From Budorcas taxicolor (taxonomy: Eukaryota > Chordata > Mammalia > Artiodactyla > Bovidae): a stretch of 64,000 nt of DNA. Position numbers and translations under genes: made by a program. Each line of letters starts with the position of its first letter. Positions within the stretch are counted from its first letter, which is position 1. This document shows, one piece after another, positions 12,691-23,870 of the stretch. Below the pieces are notes generated by a model, which had not been told where the DNA came from, did no database searches, and saw nothing but the letters and a program-made list of their open reading frames with translations. The stretch is from the NCBI RefSeq assembly GCF_023091745.1, contig NC_068910.1, forward strand, positions 133,255,170 to 133,319,169, read 5' to 3'.

Positions 12691-13402
12691 AACAGCCTCC
12701 AGTGGTAGCCACAGTTCGACATCTCTAATAACTAGAAAGTTCCTCCTGAAAGTGAGCAGGAACATGTCTCCCCATCCCTGTGGGGAGAGAACATAAAACA
12801 GGCAGTGATGACAAAGGGCCAGGCACTCACACGGTACACACAAGAGAGCCTGTGGACTGGCCATGCCCTGCTCTTCATTGCTGTTCTTGCTTCCTGTCTG
12901 GCCAGAGGGCGAGGAGGTCTTTCCCAGGAGAGGAAAACCCAACAAAACTAGATAGGTCTGGATGAATGTATGAGGGTGGGGAGGGTTTGCAGGACTTGAA
13001 CCTAGTTTGGAAGGAGAGCTTTATTAGACTGTCAATGTCCCACTCATACCCCTCAGTCTGCCCCAAGGGACATCTGGTTCCCATATACAATGACAGCTTC
13101 CCACGTTTCTCTGCCAATGGCACTCTCTGGCCTGGAGAGTGTGCTAGGCTTGTGTATAGGCCAGGCTGGAAATGGCAGGGAGTAACTCCAGGAGGAACTT
13201 CCACCATGAGTGATGGTACTTGCTGCATAAATACTCCAGATCCCTCATCTCCCCTTGCGATGTTTGGAAGCATGTTCTATACAGTCTCTTAAAGGTTTCA
13301 GGAAGGAGGACCCCCAAATGCTCACAGCAGTAACCCATTAATGAACACATCCTGTCTTCATTTGCCACCCTTCCCTCTGTCTTGCCCACTCCCTCATTGT
13401 GC

Positions 13403-13414
13403 TTCCTGGAATCA
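13403..13414. repeat. Target-site duplication, left copy (BovB 13415-16819)
   Basis: The 12-mer ttcctggaatca borders the 3' end of the element and is repeated exactly at 16820-16831 at its 5' end. Confidence 0.85.
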
Positions 13415-16400
13415 GTTCAATTCAGTTCAGTCACTCAGTCAAGTCCAACTCTTTGCGACCCCATGAGTTGCAGCACGCCAGGCCTCCCTGTCCATCACCA
13501 ACTCCCGGAGTCCACTCAGACTCACGTCGTCTATCGAGTCAGTGATGCCATCCAGCCATCTCATCCTCTGTCGTCCCCTTCTCCTCCTGCCCCCAGTCCC
13601 TCCCAGCATCAGAGTCTTTTCCAATAAGTCAACTCTTCACATCAGGTGGCCAAAGTACTGGAGTTTCAGCTTTAACATCAGTCCCTCCAAAGAACATCCA
13701 GGGCTGATCCCCTTCAGAATGGACTGGTTGGATCTCCTTGCCGTCCAAGGGACTCTCAAGAGTCTTCTCCAACACCACAGTTCAAAAGCATCAATTCTAT
13801 GGCACTCAGCTTTCTTCACAGTCCAACTCTCACATCCATACATGACCACTGGAAAAACCATAGCCTTGACTAGACGGACCTTGTTGGCAAAGTAATGTCT
13901 CTGCTTTTCAATATGCTGTCTAGGTTGGCCATAACTTTTCTTCCAAGGAGTAAGCGTCTTTTAATTTCATGGCTGCAGTCACCATCTGCAGTGATTTTGG
14001 AGCCAAAAAAAATAAAGTATGACACTGTTTCCACTGTTTCTCCATCTATTCTCCATGAAGTGATGGGACCAGATGCCATGATCTTCATTTTCTGAATGTT
14101 GAGCTTTAAGCCAACTTTTTCACTCTCCTCTTTCACTTTCATCAAGAGGCTTTTTAGTTCCTCTCCACTTTCTGCCATAAGGGTGGTGTCATCTGCATAT
14201 CTGAGGTGATGGATATTTCTCCGGGCAATCTTGATTCCAGCTTGTGCTTCTTCCAGCCCAGCATTTCTCATGATGTACTGTGCATATAAGTTAAATAAGC
14301 AGGGTGACAATATCCAGCCTTGACGTACTCCTTTTCCTATTTGGAACCAGTCTGTTGTTCCATGTCCAGTTTAACTGTTGCTTCCTGACCTGCATATAGC
14401 TTTCTCAAAAGGCAGATCAGGTGGTCTGATATTCCCATCTCTTGAAGAATTTCCACAGTTTATTGTGATCCACACAGTCAAAGGCTTTGGCATAGTCAAT
14501 AAAGCAGAAATAGATGTTTTTCTGGAACTCTCTTGCTTTTTCCATGATCCAGCGGATGTTGGCAATTTGATCTCTGGTTCCTCTGCCTTCTCTAAAATCA
14601 GCTTGAACATCTGGAAGTTCACGGTTCACGTATTGCTGAAGCCTGGCTTGGAGAATTTTGAGCATTACTTTACTAGTGTATGAGATGAGTGCAATTGTGT
14701 GGTAGTTTGAGCATTCTTTGGCATTGCCATGAAAACTGACCTTTTCCAGTCCTTTTCCAGTGTCCACTGCTAAGCTTTCCAAATTTGCTGGCATATTGAG
14801 TGCAGCACTTTCACAGCATCATCTTTCAGGATTTGAAATAGCTCAACTGGAATGCCATCACCTCCACTAGCTTTGTCCGTAGTGATGCTTTCTAAGGCCC
14901 ACTTGACTTCACATTCCAGAATGTCTGGCTCTAGGTGAGTGATCACACCATCATGATTATATGGGTTGTGAAGATCTTTTTTGTACAGTTCTTCTGTGTA
15001 TTCTTGCCACCTCTTCTTAATATCTTCTGCTTCTGTTAGGTCCATACCATTTCTGTCCTTTATCGAGCCCATCTTTGCATGAAACGTTCCCTTGGTATCT
15101 AATTTTCTTGAAGAGATCTCTAGTCTTTCCCATTCTGTTGTTTTCCTCTATTTCTTTGCATTGATCGCTGAGGAAGGCTTTCTTATCTCTTCTTATTCTT
15201 TGGAACTCTGCATTCAGATGCTTATATCTTTCCTTTTCTCCTTTGCTTTTCACTTCTCTTCTTTTCACAGCTATTTGTAAGGCCTCGCCAGACAGCCATT
15301 TTGCTTTTTTTGCATTTCTTTTCCATAGGGATGGTCTTGATCCCTGTCTCCTGTCATGAACCTCCGTCCATAGTTCATCAGGCACTCTATCTATCAGATC
15401 TAGTCCCTTAAATCTATTTCTCACTTCTACTGTATAATCCTAAGGGATTTGATTTAGGTCATACCTGAATGGTCTAGTGGTTTTCCCCACTGTCTTCAAT
15501 TTAAGTCTGAATTTGGCAATAAGGTATTCATGATCTGAGCCACAGTCAGCTCCCGGTCTTGTTTTTGTTGACTGTATAGAGCTTCTCCATCTTTGGCTGG
15601 AAAGAATATAATCAATCTGATTTCGGTGTTGACCATCTGGTGATGTCCATGTGTAGAGTCTTCTCTTGTGTTGTTGGAAGAGGGTGTTTGCTATGACCAG
15701 TGCATTTTCTTGGCAAAACTCTATTAGTCTTTGCCCTGCTTCATTCTGTACTCCAAGGGCAAATTTACCTGTTACTCCAGGTGTTTCTTGACTTCCTACT
15801 TTTGCATTCCAGTCCCCTATAATGAAAAGGACATCTTTTTTGGATGTTAGTTCTAGAAGGTCTTGTAGGTCTTCATAGAATTGTTCAACTTCAGCTTCTT
15901 GAATGTAACTGGTTGAGGCATAGACTCAGATTGCTGTGATATTGAATGGTTTGCCTTGGAAACGAACAGAGATCATTCTGTCGTTTTTAAGATTGCATCA
16001 AAGTACTGCATTTTGAACTCTTTTGTTGACCATGATGGCTACTCCATTTCTTCTGAGGGATTCCTGCCCGCAGTAGTAGATATAATGGTCATCTGAGTTA
16101 AATTCACCTATTCCAGTCCATTTTAGTTCGCTGATTCCTAGAATGTCGATGTTCACCCTTGCCATCTCTTGTTTGACCACTTCCAATTTGCCTTGATTCA
16201 TGGACCTGACATTCCAGGTTCCTATGCAGTATTGCTGTTTACAGCATTGGACCTTTCTTCTATCACCAGTCACATCCACAGCTGGGTATTGTTTTTGCTT
16301 TGGCTCCATCCCTTCATTCTTTCTGGAGTTATTTCTTCACTGATCTCCAGTAGCATATTGGGCACCCACTGACCTGGGGATTTCCTCTTTCAGTATCCTA

Positions 16401-16819
16401 TCATTGTGCCTTTTGATACTGTTCATGGGGTTCTCAAGGCAAGAATACTGAAGTGGTTTGCCATTCCCTTCTCTAGTGGACCACATATTGTCAGACCTCT
16501 TCACCTTGACCCACCCGTCTTGGGTGGCCTCAAGGGCATGGCTTAGTTTCATTGAGTTTGACAAGGCTGTGGTCCTAGTGTGATTAGATTGACTAGTTTT
16601 CTGTGAATATGGTTTCAGTGTGTCTGCGCTCTGATGCCCTCTTGCAACACCTACCATCTTACTTGGGTTTCTCTTACCTTGGATGTGGGGTATCTCTTCA
16701 CGGCTGCTCCTGCAAAGCCCAACCACTGCTCCTTACCTTGGACAAGGGGTATCTCCTCACCGCCGCCCCTCCTGACCTTGAACGTGGAATAGCTCCTCTA
16801 GGCCCTCCTGGAGGTATGA
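13415..16819 (-). mobile_element. Full-length but inactive BovB LINE with 12-bp target-site duplication
   Basis: BovB is an RTE-type LINE coding for an apurinic-like endonuclease joined to a reverse transcriptase. This copy, on the - strand, spans about 3.4 kb from the 5' region (near 16819) to the 3' tail (13415). Recognisable parts on the - strand are the endonuclease start with GTWNVRSMNQGKLEVVKQEM and ILGISELKWTG (15998-16309), the linker with DLIDRVPDELWTEVHD (15017-15424), the RT with FCFIDYAKAFDCVDHNKL (14417-14794) and LRYADDTTLMAES (active-site codons 14188-14199), and the C-terminal part ending at 13439. A stop codon near 15927 and several frame breaks make it non-functional. Identical 12-mers ttcctggaatca lie at 13403-13414 and 16820-16831, as expected for target-primed insertion. 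Confidence 0.93.
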
Positions 16820-16835
16820 TTCCTGGAATCATACC
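16813..16835. repeat. Perfect palindrome at the BovB 5' junction
   Basis: The arms ggtatgattcc (16813-16823) and ggaatcatacc (16825-16835) are exact reverse complements around a single T. The left arm reaches into the BovB 5' end and the right arm is flanking DNA. Confidence 0.9.
16820..16831. repeat. Target-site duplication, right copy (BovB 13415-16819)
   Basis: Exact copy of 13403-13414 next to the 5' end of the BovB. This copy is embedded in the perfect palindrome 16813-16835. Confidence 0.85.
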
Positions 16836-16850
16836 CGTATAAACAATCTG

Positions 16851-16911
16851 CCCCAAATCCTTGTTTCACCCAAAGTCTGCTTTGGGTGAAACCACAGCAG
16901 GAAATTTGGGG
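16851..16911. repeat. Hairpin with 13-bp perfect stem and outer arms
   Basis: Arms gtttcacccaaag (16863-16875) and ctttgggtgaaac (16880-16892) pair perfectly around the loop tctg. An outer pair ccccaaat (16851-16858) and atttgggg (16904-16911) extends the structure. It could be a remnant of a small palindromic DNA transposon; no target duplication was identified. Confidence 0.8.
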
Positions 16912-17925
16912 GAAATTCAGATCCTTAGAAGACAGAACTATTAAACTAAGTGTATGCCCATCTTCCCCATTTCTTTCCTTCTAATTCAGAGTTGGTCTTT
17001 CTTGTCAGTTCTATAAATAGAGTTTAATTTTAAGAAGAATCTGTGTCCTAACTCAGAAAACAGGACCGATAATGATTCCTAAATCTTTGAAGGATATTTA
17101 TTTCAAATAATAATGGGTAATAATATTTTAGTTCTATTAAGGAAACATGCTACATCAGAAAGGTCTCAGGCCAGTCTAAAGAAAGAAATCACGCATAGAC
17201 ATCAGGATGGATTTGTGTTTAAGTTCTTCACTTAACCCTTTAAACCTTCACAGAGACCTTTTAAATGAAGAGTGACTTTATAAACCTGTCTCAGATTTGG
17301 GACAGAATGCTTGAGGTCAGGGACAATGAAGATGAATGGGGATCATGAAGGAAGAGGGAAAAGAAAATAAAGAACCTTCATTAAACTTACCCGCCATTAG
17401 TGAACTACTGCTGAGCAAATAGAGCCAAGAGAAAATACCGTTGCCAAAGAATATTTATTATCATGTGAGAAGATTTGTAACGAAGAAAGGTATGCCAGCA
17501 ACCTGCCACCCTAGTCCTTCTTCAGACAGACATTGTGTGAGTCAGAAAAGCTCCTTGCAGCTGCCACAATATTGCTTGATTGTTTTGACACCTCAGACAA
17601 TTAATAGGAGATAGCAGTTAAAAATAACCATGCTCACTACTGTCTTTGTTTCTATGGGTTTTCTATTGTCTTGTTTCTTCCCGGAGAGTTTTCTGCTGGC
17701 CTCATAAGGAATGACACACATGGTCATGAATTTTTAATTGGCAATCAAAGATGGGAATAAATGTAAACAAAACACAGGGTGAGAGGAGTCAGCAGGGCCG
17801 GGAGAACCTCACAGATGCCTTTTTGAGGTCAGGTGGGGAGATGTTCCTAAATCATATAGGGATAAGAAAGGGCTCCATGGGTCTTATTTTTAGTGTGGAT
17901 ATTGTGGCTTCATGTGCTATCTTTC

Positions 17926-18052
17926 CTGGAGGAGGGCATGACAACCTCCTCCAGTATTCTTGCCTGGAGAATCCCCACAGACAGAGGAGCTTGCAGGGTA
18001 CAGTCCATGGGGTTGCAAAGTCGGACACGACTGAGCGACTAAGCACAGCACA
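17926..18052 (+). mobile_element. Bov-A type SINE
   Basis: Runs from cctggaggagggcatgacaa through agtattcttgcctggagaat to cggacacgactgagcgacta and a short agcacagca tail. An imperfect target duplication (catgtgctatcttt near 17911, catgctctcttt near 18051) may flank it. Confidence 0.88.
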
Positions 18053-18401
18053 TGCTCTCTTTATTTATTCACCTGCTTCCTTGGTGGGGGTAGGAACGGG
18101 GGGCAGTAGAGTCTTCACTTGGTGGTAGGAAGATGTGTGGTTGTCCTGTGACCTGTGTACTTTGCTCTCTGGGCATTGCTGCCCTATTGTAGTAATGCCC
18201 TGGGTACAGCCCTCTCCTGAGTTGAGAGAGGTGCCTACTCCTCCTCTTGCTTTTTGCTTTGGTCTGAGCCATTGCTTCCAGTGAGAAACTCTTGGAAATA
18301 CCATGTTGTCCCCATGGCATGACCTCATAAGGTGCTTGTGAGGATTATTAAGGTCGTCCATGTAAAGTGACTGCATTCATGGGTATTAATGTGCCATGTG
18401 C

Positions 18402-18602
18402 CACTTTAAGTCCCTTCAATCGTGTCCAACTCTTTGCAACCCTATGGACTGTAGCCTGCCAGGTTCCTCTGTCCATGGGATTCTCCAGGCAAGAATACTG
18501 GAGTAGGTAGCCATTCGCTTCTCAGAGGATCTTCCCAACCCAGGGATCAAACCTGGGTCTTCTGCATTACAGGCAGATTCTTTAGTGTCTGAACCACAGA
18601 AA
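18402..18602 (-). mobile_element. Bov-tA SINE (with tRNA-derived head)
   Basis: Reverse orientation: tail side 'ttcaatcgtgtccaactctt', middle ttctccaggcaagaatactg, then the tRNA-like head reading 'cccagggatcaaacctgggt' and gcattacaggcagattcttt near 18590. It ends about 240 bp before KALRN exon A. Confidence 0.9.
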
Positions 18603-18841
18603 CTGTGTTGGTCCACAGAATGGAAAAGCTCAGTTTCTGTACCTGCCATCTGCTGAAATTTTAATATGCAAACAAAGGCCTCCTTTGGGCCCAAAATGGG
18701 TATGCTAATATGGCTGATAGAGCCTCTCTCAAACTTGTCAGTTTGGGTAGCCTCCTTCACTAGGTACTTCCCCACCCCAGAGTGCTCTGTGGGTGCCCTT
18801 TCAGCCTGCCCCACTAAGCACCACTCTCCCTTGCTTCCCAG

Positions 18842-19033
18842 AATGCCTATGTCAACATCAACCGCATCATGTCTGTGGCTTCCCGCCTCTCAGAGGCTGG
18901 CCACTATGCTTCACAGCAAATCAAGCAGATCTCCACGCAGCTAGACCAGGAGTGGAAGAGTTTCGCAGCTGCCCTGGATGAACGCAGCACCATCCTCGCC
19001 ATGTCTGCTGTGTTCCATCAGAAGGCTGAGCAG
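18842..19033 (+). CDS. KALRN: KALRN coding exon A, spectrin-repeat region (64 aa)
   Basis: This 192-bp exon starts directly after a pyrimidine-rich acceptor ending cttcccag and stops before a gtgagg donor. It is phase 0 at both ends. The translation begins NAYVNINRIMSVASRLSEAG and ends MSAVFHQKAEQ. It is almost entirely helical, with the heptad-like spacing and the conserved Trp (DQEWKSF) expected of a spectrin repeat. By family knowledge it carries the later helices of one repeat and opens helix A of the next (ERSTILAMSAVFHQKAEQ). An open frame runs on into the intron, but similarity to kalirin stops exactly at the donor. It is the first exon of the gene seen in the window; the preceding one must lie off the left edge or was missed. 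Confidence 0.95.
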
Positions 19034-19454
19034 GTGAGGCCAGGGGGAACTGCTGCAGCTGCTGTTGGTGGGGAGGGGCAGAGACAGGGCAGGCTGGGAG
19101 GGACATACACTGCGGTGTAGAGAGCCCCTCCTCTCTTTTTGAAACACTGAAGACCTTGTTGGGTAGTTGTGAGAAAAGCCATGTTCTACCACGGTCATGG
19201 CCCCTGTGTACACAGAGAGACATTGGTAACTCTTAGTGGCTTTGCTCACATTCAGACAGGAAGGAACCCAGAGCCTGTTCACGTTCTGCTCACTAGTTTA
19301 TTGGTGGCTGTGTGTTGACTGCTTAGTTTGCATTCCATGAACATAGACCAAGGAGTGAAACTAAACTGATCATTGAGTTTTATCAGGGAAAAACTAATTT
19401 TACATGAAGCATTTGCTGTGGATAATAATAATACAGTGGACAGAAATAATTATT

Positions 19455-19570
19455 ATTTGTTGCCATTTACTTACTGGCATTGGCCAGTGACATTATTAAC
19501 CCATTTTATGGAGAGGAGCAGGGAAGCTCAGAGAGATTAAGTGACCTGCCTAAGATCCAGTGGTGTGTAG
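19455..19570 (-). mobile_element. MIR-like SINE remnant
   Basis: Contains cattttatggagaggagcag, agagagattaagtgacctgc and ctaagatccagtg, the reverse reading of a MIR core. Confidence 0.55.
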
Positions 19571-20584
19571 GAGCTGACTCTAACCAGCTTAGGAAGAGCC
19601 AATGGCTAAATTTTCACAAATTTAAAAAATGAACTGGTTGTTAAACATAGCCGTTACTTCAAACTCTATAAGTTTAAATATATCATATTAAAAACAAAGG
19701 TAATTAGCACTCAAAATTCATCATTTTCAATTATTTCAACAGGTCTTATTATTTTCTATGTTCTTGAGATTATTTCTAATATTTATGCCTATGGTGGAAA
19801 AAGTATACAATTGTGTGCTGCTGATCACCTCCTCCCAGCTCCACATTTGGTGATGTCACACTGGTAGCCTGAAATAGACCACGATAGACGTTATACACCA
19901 TGGAAATCATCAAGTGTTGCAAACCAGTGCTTGATCTGTATAGAATCTTTAAAAAAATGAGAGAAAAAATATTTTAAAATTTAGATTTAGTGTAAAAATG
20001 TGCCCTGTGTAGAGCTGTTACACTGTGAATAGAACACAAAATTAAGGAAATATTCTTCTGATATTCAAAAATATAATTTCATTCAGAAAAAATGCCACTT
20101 AAAATCACTGATGAATGAGTAACATTCTGACATAAGTCTCCAGGTGTTTTTCACGTTTGTCTTATACCTTAACGGAAGTTGAAATACCAACCAGCTTTTG
20201 TGCTGTAACTATATAAGTTTGTCATTTACAAATAGAAGCATCTGTGAGAATTAATTTGTTACATGGAATTTATCATAAGCATTCTATATGCTTCTAAATT
20301 TACAGTTTCTTTGTAAATTATGTATGTGCTACACATCTTTTATAGCAGTAAAATTTATAACATACCGTTGTATACACACATATATATATCCTGGTTATTA
20401 AAAGTTTATTAATAGACCATTGTGAAAATCAGTCTATAGGTGTCTGGGATCAAGTGTGTCTAACATTAAAGAAAACCTCTAAGTTTCTTTCTTTGTATGA
20501 CATTTGGTTAGCTCATAGGTAATATAGAGTCAGACACAAGGTCATTCCTTAAATCTCTTCCTCTGTTACCTGTCTAATATGGAA

Positions 20585-20785
20585 GTCAGCATGGAATAAT
20601 TGAAAGAGTCTAGGTTTTGATGCCAGACATATGTAAGTTCTGATCATTAACTCTTAGGCAAGTCACCTCAACATTCTGAGCTTGTTTGCTCATCTCTAAT
20701 GTGAGGATGATCATAAATCTCACAGCACTGTTATAAGAATTAGAAATGGAACATTAGGTGCTTAGCGTGTTTCTTAAATGGTAAA
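20585..20785 (+). mobile_element. MIR-like SINE remnant
   Basis: The order 'gtctaggttttgatgccaga', ttaggcaagtcacctcaaca and 'atgtgaggatgatcataaat' is that of MIR in forward orientation. Confidence 0.65.
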
Positions 20786-22565
20786 CATTACTACTGTGGC
20801 TCTATGTTCAACATACTATCCTGGTATGTTTATATTTCCTCCACCCTGTGTCTGATTCTATCTGAGCCTTTCCCAGAGACCGAAATTCTGTTTTATAAGT
20901 TAAGAGCAGCCCTACACATTGAGAGGAATCTAGCCTTTTATTACTGTTTTTTATGATAATGGTGGTAGTAGCAAATATTCACAACTAATCTCCTATTCTC
21001 TCTTCAACCCTATTACTTCAAACTTTGTCCAAGATTTCTCCAGATTGGCAATGGAGATTCAGTGCCTCCCTCTCTGTCTCTCTTTCTCTCCTTGAGATGA
21101 CCATTATGTGGGGTCTGATATAGGACTCTGGTTAGATTATTACCAAGAAATCCGAAAGGCCTTGAAGAGGTCCTGCCCCCATGACTGACATATAACTGTC
21201 AAGTTACTTTCGGGTTCCTTGGTAAAATGGTTGTTGATGGAGCAAAGCAGCTTCTGAGATATTAGAAAACACATGCAGATTGATACTGGGTGATACGCAG
21301 CACTCTTCCAGAATTGTTAGGAGGTGGCTTAATGCAATATAAACATGCAGAATGAAAAATCAGCCGCCACAGCCAACTGGCCAAGGACTGAAAGCTGACG
21401 TAATACCAAGAGGAGGACTCAAGCAGTTGTAGAAGCACACACCCGAATTGAGAGTAACTGGAGAAATCAGCTTTTATTTGCTGCTTCCTGACTTGGATTA
21501 TTTGGATGAGAAGAAATTTTATTTGTATCCATTTTTTTAATGCAGTTTCTCAAGATTGCCAGTCCTTCAGGGAGACTCATAAACCATGCTTCTTTTTAGC
21601 TGGAAAACATACACACGTGCACACACCAAGCAGTGGATTCAAGGCTATTTTTTCAATGCATTTATTTAGGCAGCTCTTTATTGTCCTCAGATGGGCTGTT
21701 CTAGGCAATGAGATAAAAAGGTATTTAGGCAATTAATTTAAATGGAGCTGTGCACTCAGGCAAGAAGAATCACAGACAGAACCATTCCAGACTATTGGGT
21801 GAAGAATTATCTGCATTTTAGAGGTGTATTTTCCACCCAATAAATCTGAGTGATTTCAGTTAGCTTACCCTTTGTGCATGGAGACCCATAGTCTTCCACA
21901 GTTGTTAATTTTAACTTTTAAATAATTTGATTTCTGTCAAGATCTATATCTATATATCACATCCCAGGAGTCACTCTAGACACAGTGCAGTCTGTCCTTA
22001 ATCTCCTCTCCCTCTGCCAGCCCCTTGGGTTTTCTGACCCAATGACAGGAATCTTATTGAGTGTTAATCTCCGTCCTCTGTAGGAGTGGTCTCTCCAAGT
22101 TCCCTGGGGTGCCGGATGGGCCTTTATGAGGCGTTCTTTGCTCCTCTTCACAGCTAGATATCCACATTGTAGAGTACGTATGTGTAAATATCCCATTTTG
22201 TTATATGTTGACTCTCATGTGTGAGCATGCACAGGATAAACATCTCTCATGTACACATAATTTAGTGAGCTGTTTCACACGTGTATTTTATAGTGGATAT
22301 AGCCCACTGAACATGAAGACAGCTTCCATCCCCAGCAGTTTCATAGCCGTCATCTTTCTTTGTGTAAACTACACTTTCTAAGTAGGTATTGGGTCTGACT
22401 TCTTTCCTGAGGTTGGTGTTTATAGAATTAAAGAAAAAACTCCACCTTCTGCAGTGGTCTCTGAAAGCTTCCAGAGGTCCAAATGCTTCTTAAAGGTATC
22501 TGTCCATGCCTGTCACTGCCCGCCCCCAGTGCTCCCACACTGACCTAGCTGGCATCTCCTTCCAG

Positions 22566-22697
22566 TTCTTGTCGGGAGTGGATGCCTGGTGCAAGATGTG
22601 CAGTGAAGGTGGCCTGCCATCTGAGATGCAGGACCTGGAGCTGGCGATCCACCACCACCAGTCTTTGTATGAGCAGGTGACCCAGGCCTACACAGAG
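22566..22697 (+). CDS. KALRN: KALRN coding exon B, spectrin-repeat region (44 aa)
   Basis: This 132-bp exon lies between the acceptor ctccttccag and the donor gtgaga, phase 0 on both sides. The protein reads FLSGVDAWCKMCSEGGLPSE through to VTQAYTE. It continues helix A of the repeat begun in the previous exon (VDAWCKMC), then the loop and helix B (DLELAIHHHQSLYEQVTQAY). Human kalirin as I remember it has Thr where this sequence has Ser in HHHQSLYEQ, a conservative change. A longer open frame from 22506 includes intronic codons that do not belong to the protein. The exon sits 3532 bp after exon A and is intact. Confidence 0.95.
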
Positions 22698-23442
22698 GTG
22701 AGAACCAAGCAGGACACCCACGGGTCCTGGCTGTGTATGGGCGTGGGTGGCAAGAGCGCCAGCCTATGAGCTGTGATATAGCCTGGGTTGGACTAAGAAG
22801 AAAAGAGGCCATTTTTCTCCTTTTGGAGACATCTTTTAAGATCTTTGATCTGTGAATGATGGTCTCTGCCCAGGAAGCAGAAAAAGGCAGCCATCAGCAG
22901 GTACCATGTTGGTGCACATGTGTGCACGCACACACACACACATGCCCCTACCTCACCCTGTGTGTGAAGACTGGGCTGTCAGAGGAAGGACTGTAAGAAA
23001 GCAAGGCTGTGCTCCTCTGGAGCTTTCTGGGCGGTGAACAGGCCTTGTCACCACTGTTATGAAGCAGTTCATCAAGTAAGTACTAATTTTCTCACTGCCG
23101 GGTCCAGAGGACAACTCGCCATGGGGTGGAGATAAGTGTTTGTAGGAGTGAGAAGCTGCTGTGGAAGTGAAAGTCAAACTAAACAGCTCCTCTGCTAGAA
23201 AAAGAAGACTGGGAACATGGTACAAGTTAAGGGGGAAACACTTCCTTTTAAAGTAAAAGAAAAGAAGTATATAGGTGCATGTGTGTGAATACACCCAGCC
23301 CAGTAAGTTTGTTAACTGATGTGAACTCTGAGGGAGTGGCTGAGGGATGTGAAGAGACCGGCTGATGAGGAAAGCTGGATGAGAAGAGGGAAGGGTCTTC
23401 ACATCTGGCCCATGGATTTTCTTGGGGGAAAGGTCAGCTAAG

Positions 23443-23600
23443 GCACTGTTTCTCAAAGTGTGTTCCTGGACCATCTGCCTCAGACTCACTTGAGGTGCTT
23501 GTTAAAGGTATAGATTCCTGGGCTCCATCCCAGGCTGACTCAGACTGTCAAGAAGTAGGACCTGGAACCTCCATTTCAATAAATATCAACCCAAGTAAGT
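23443..23600 (+). mobile_element. MER5A-like DNA transposon remnant
   Basis: Starts 'gcactgtttctcaaagtgtg' and continues cctggaccatctgcctcaga, ggtgcttgttaaaggtatag and attcctgggctccatcccag, closely following the MER5A order. Confidence 0.75.
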
Positions 23601-23679
23601 TTGGTGCTTGTTGAAGTCAAAGAACTAACTAATTTCAACTGAGTGAAAATAAGAGTTTTTGCCACAGTCAAAATGGAGA

Positions 23680-23870
23680 TTTGAATCCTGGTTCCTTCTC
23701 TTACCCGTGTGACCTCAAACAAGTTACTTAACCACCCAAAGCCTCATTTTCTTCCTCTGTGAAATGAAAGTAATAACAACTGCCTGTAGTTTTAAGAGTT
23801 GTAAAAATAATTTGTGTAATCCACTTGGCCCAGTGCCTGGCAATAATAAGTACTGAAAAGGTAACAGTTT
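23680..23870 (+). mobile_element. MIR SINE
   Basis: Good MIR pattern: tttgaatcctggttccttct, gtgtgacctcaaacaagtta, cttaaccacccaaagcctca, ttcttcctctgtgaaatgaa and ggcccagtgcctggcaataa. Confidence 0.75.

Larger units (their letters stand above)
1..18841 (+). other. KALRN: KALRN upstream intron (partial)
   Basis: No coding exon was recognised before 18842. The stretch holds nested LINEs (1-3960), an L2 (5540-6280), a Bov-A SINE, MER5A and MIR copies, a full-length BovB (13415-16819) and two Bov-tA SINEs close to the exon. The parts 3961-5540, 7420-11550, 11680-12440, 12690-13402 and 16912-17925 hold no repeat I can name with confidence; open frames there are short and without family resemblance. 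Confidence 0.8.
19034..22565 (+). other. KALRN: KALRN intron between exons A and B
   Basis: A 3532-bp GT-AG intron. It holds two MIR-like remnants (about 19455-19570 and 20585-20785). The rest is AT-rich sequence without a recognisable element. No young ruminant SINE or BovB is present, unlike the flanking introns. Confidence 0.9.

Noticed and set aside
12577..13292. Overlapping open frames of 81-132 codons on both strands
   Set aside because: No recognisable protein, no splice context joined to KALRN, and mutual overlap on opposite strands.
22953..23489. 178-codon open frame on the - strand
   Set aside because: It starts in a MER5A-like remnant, shows no domain or family resemblance and lies in an intron; most likely chance.
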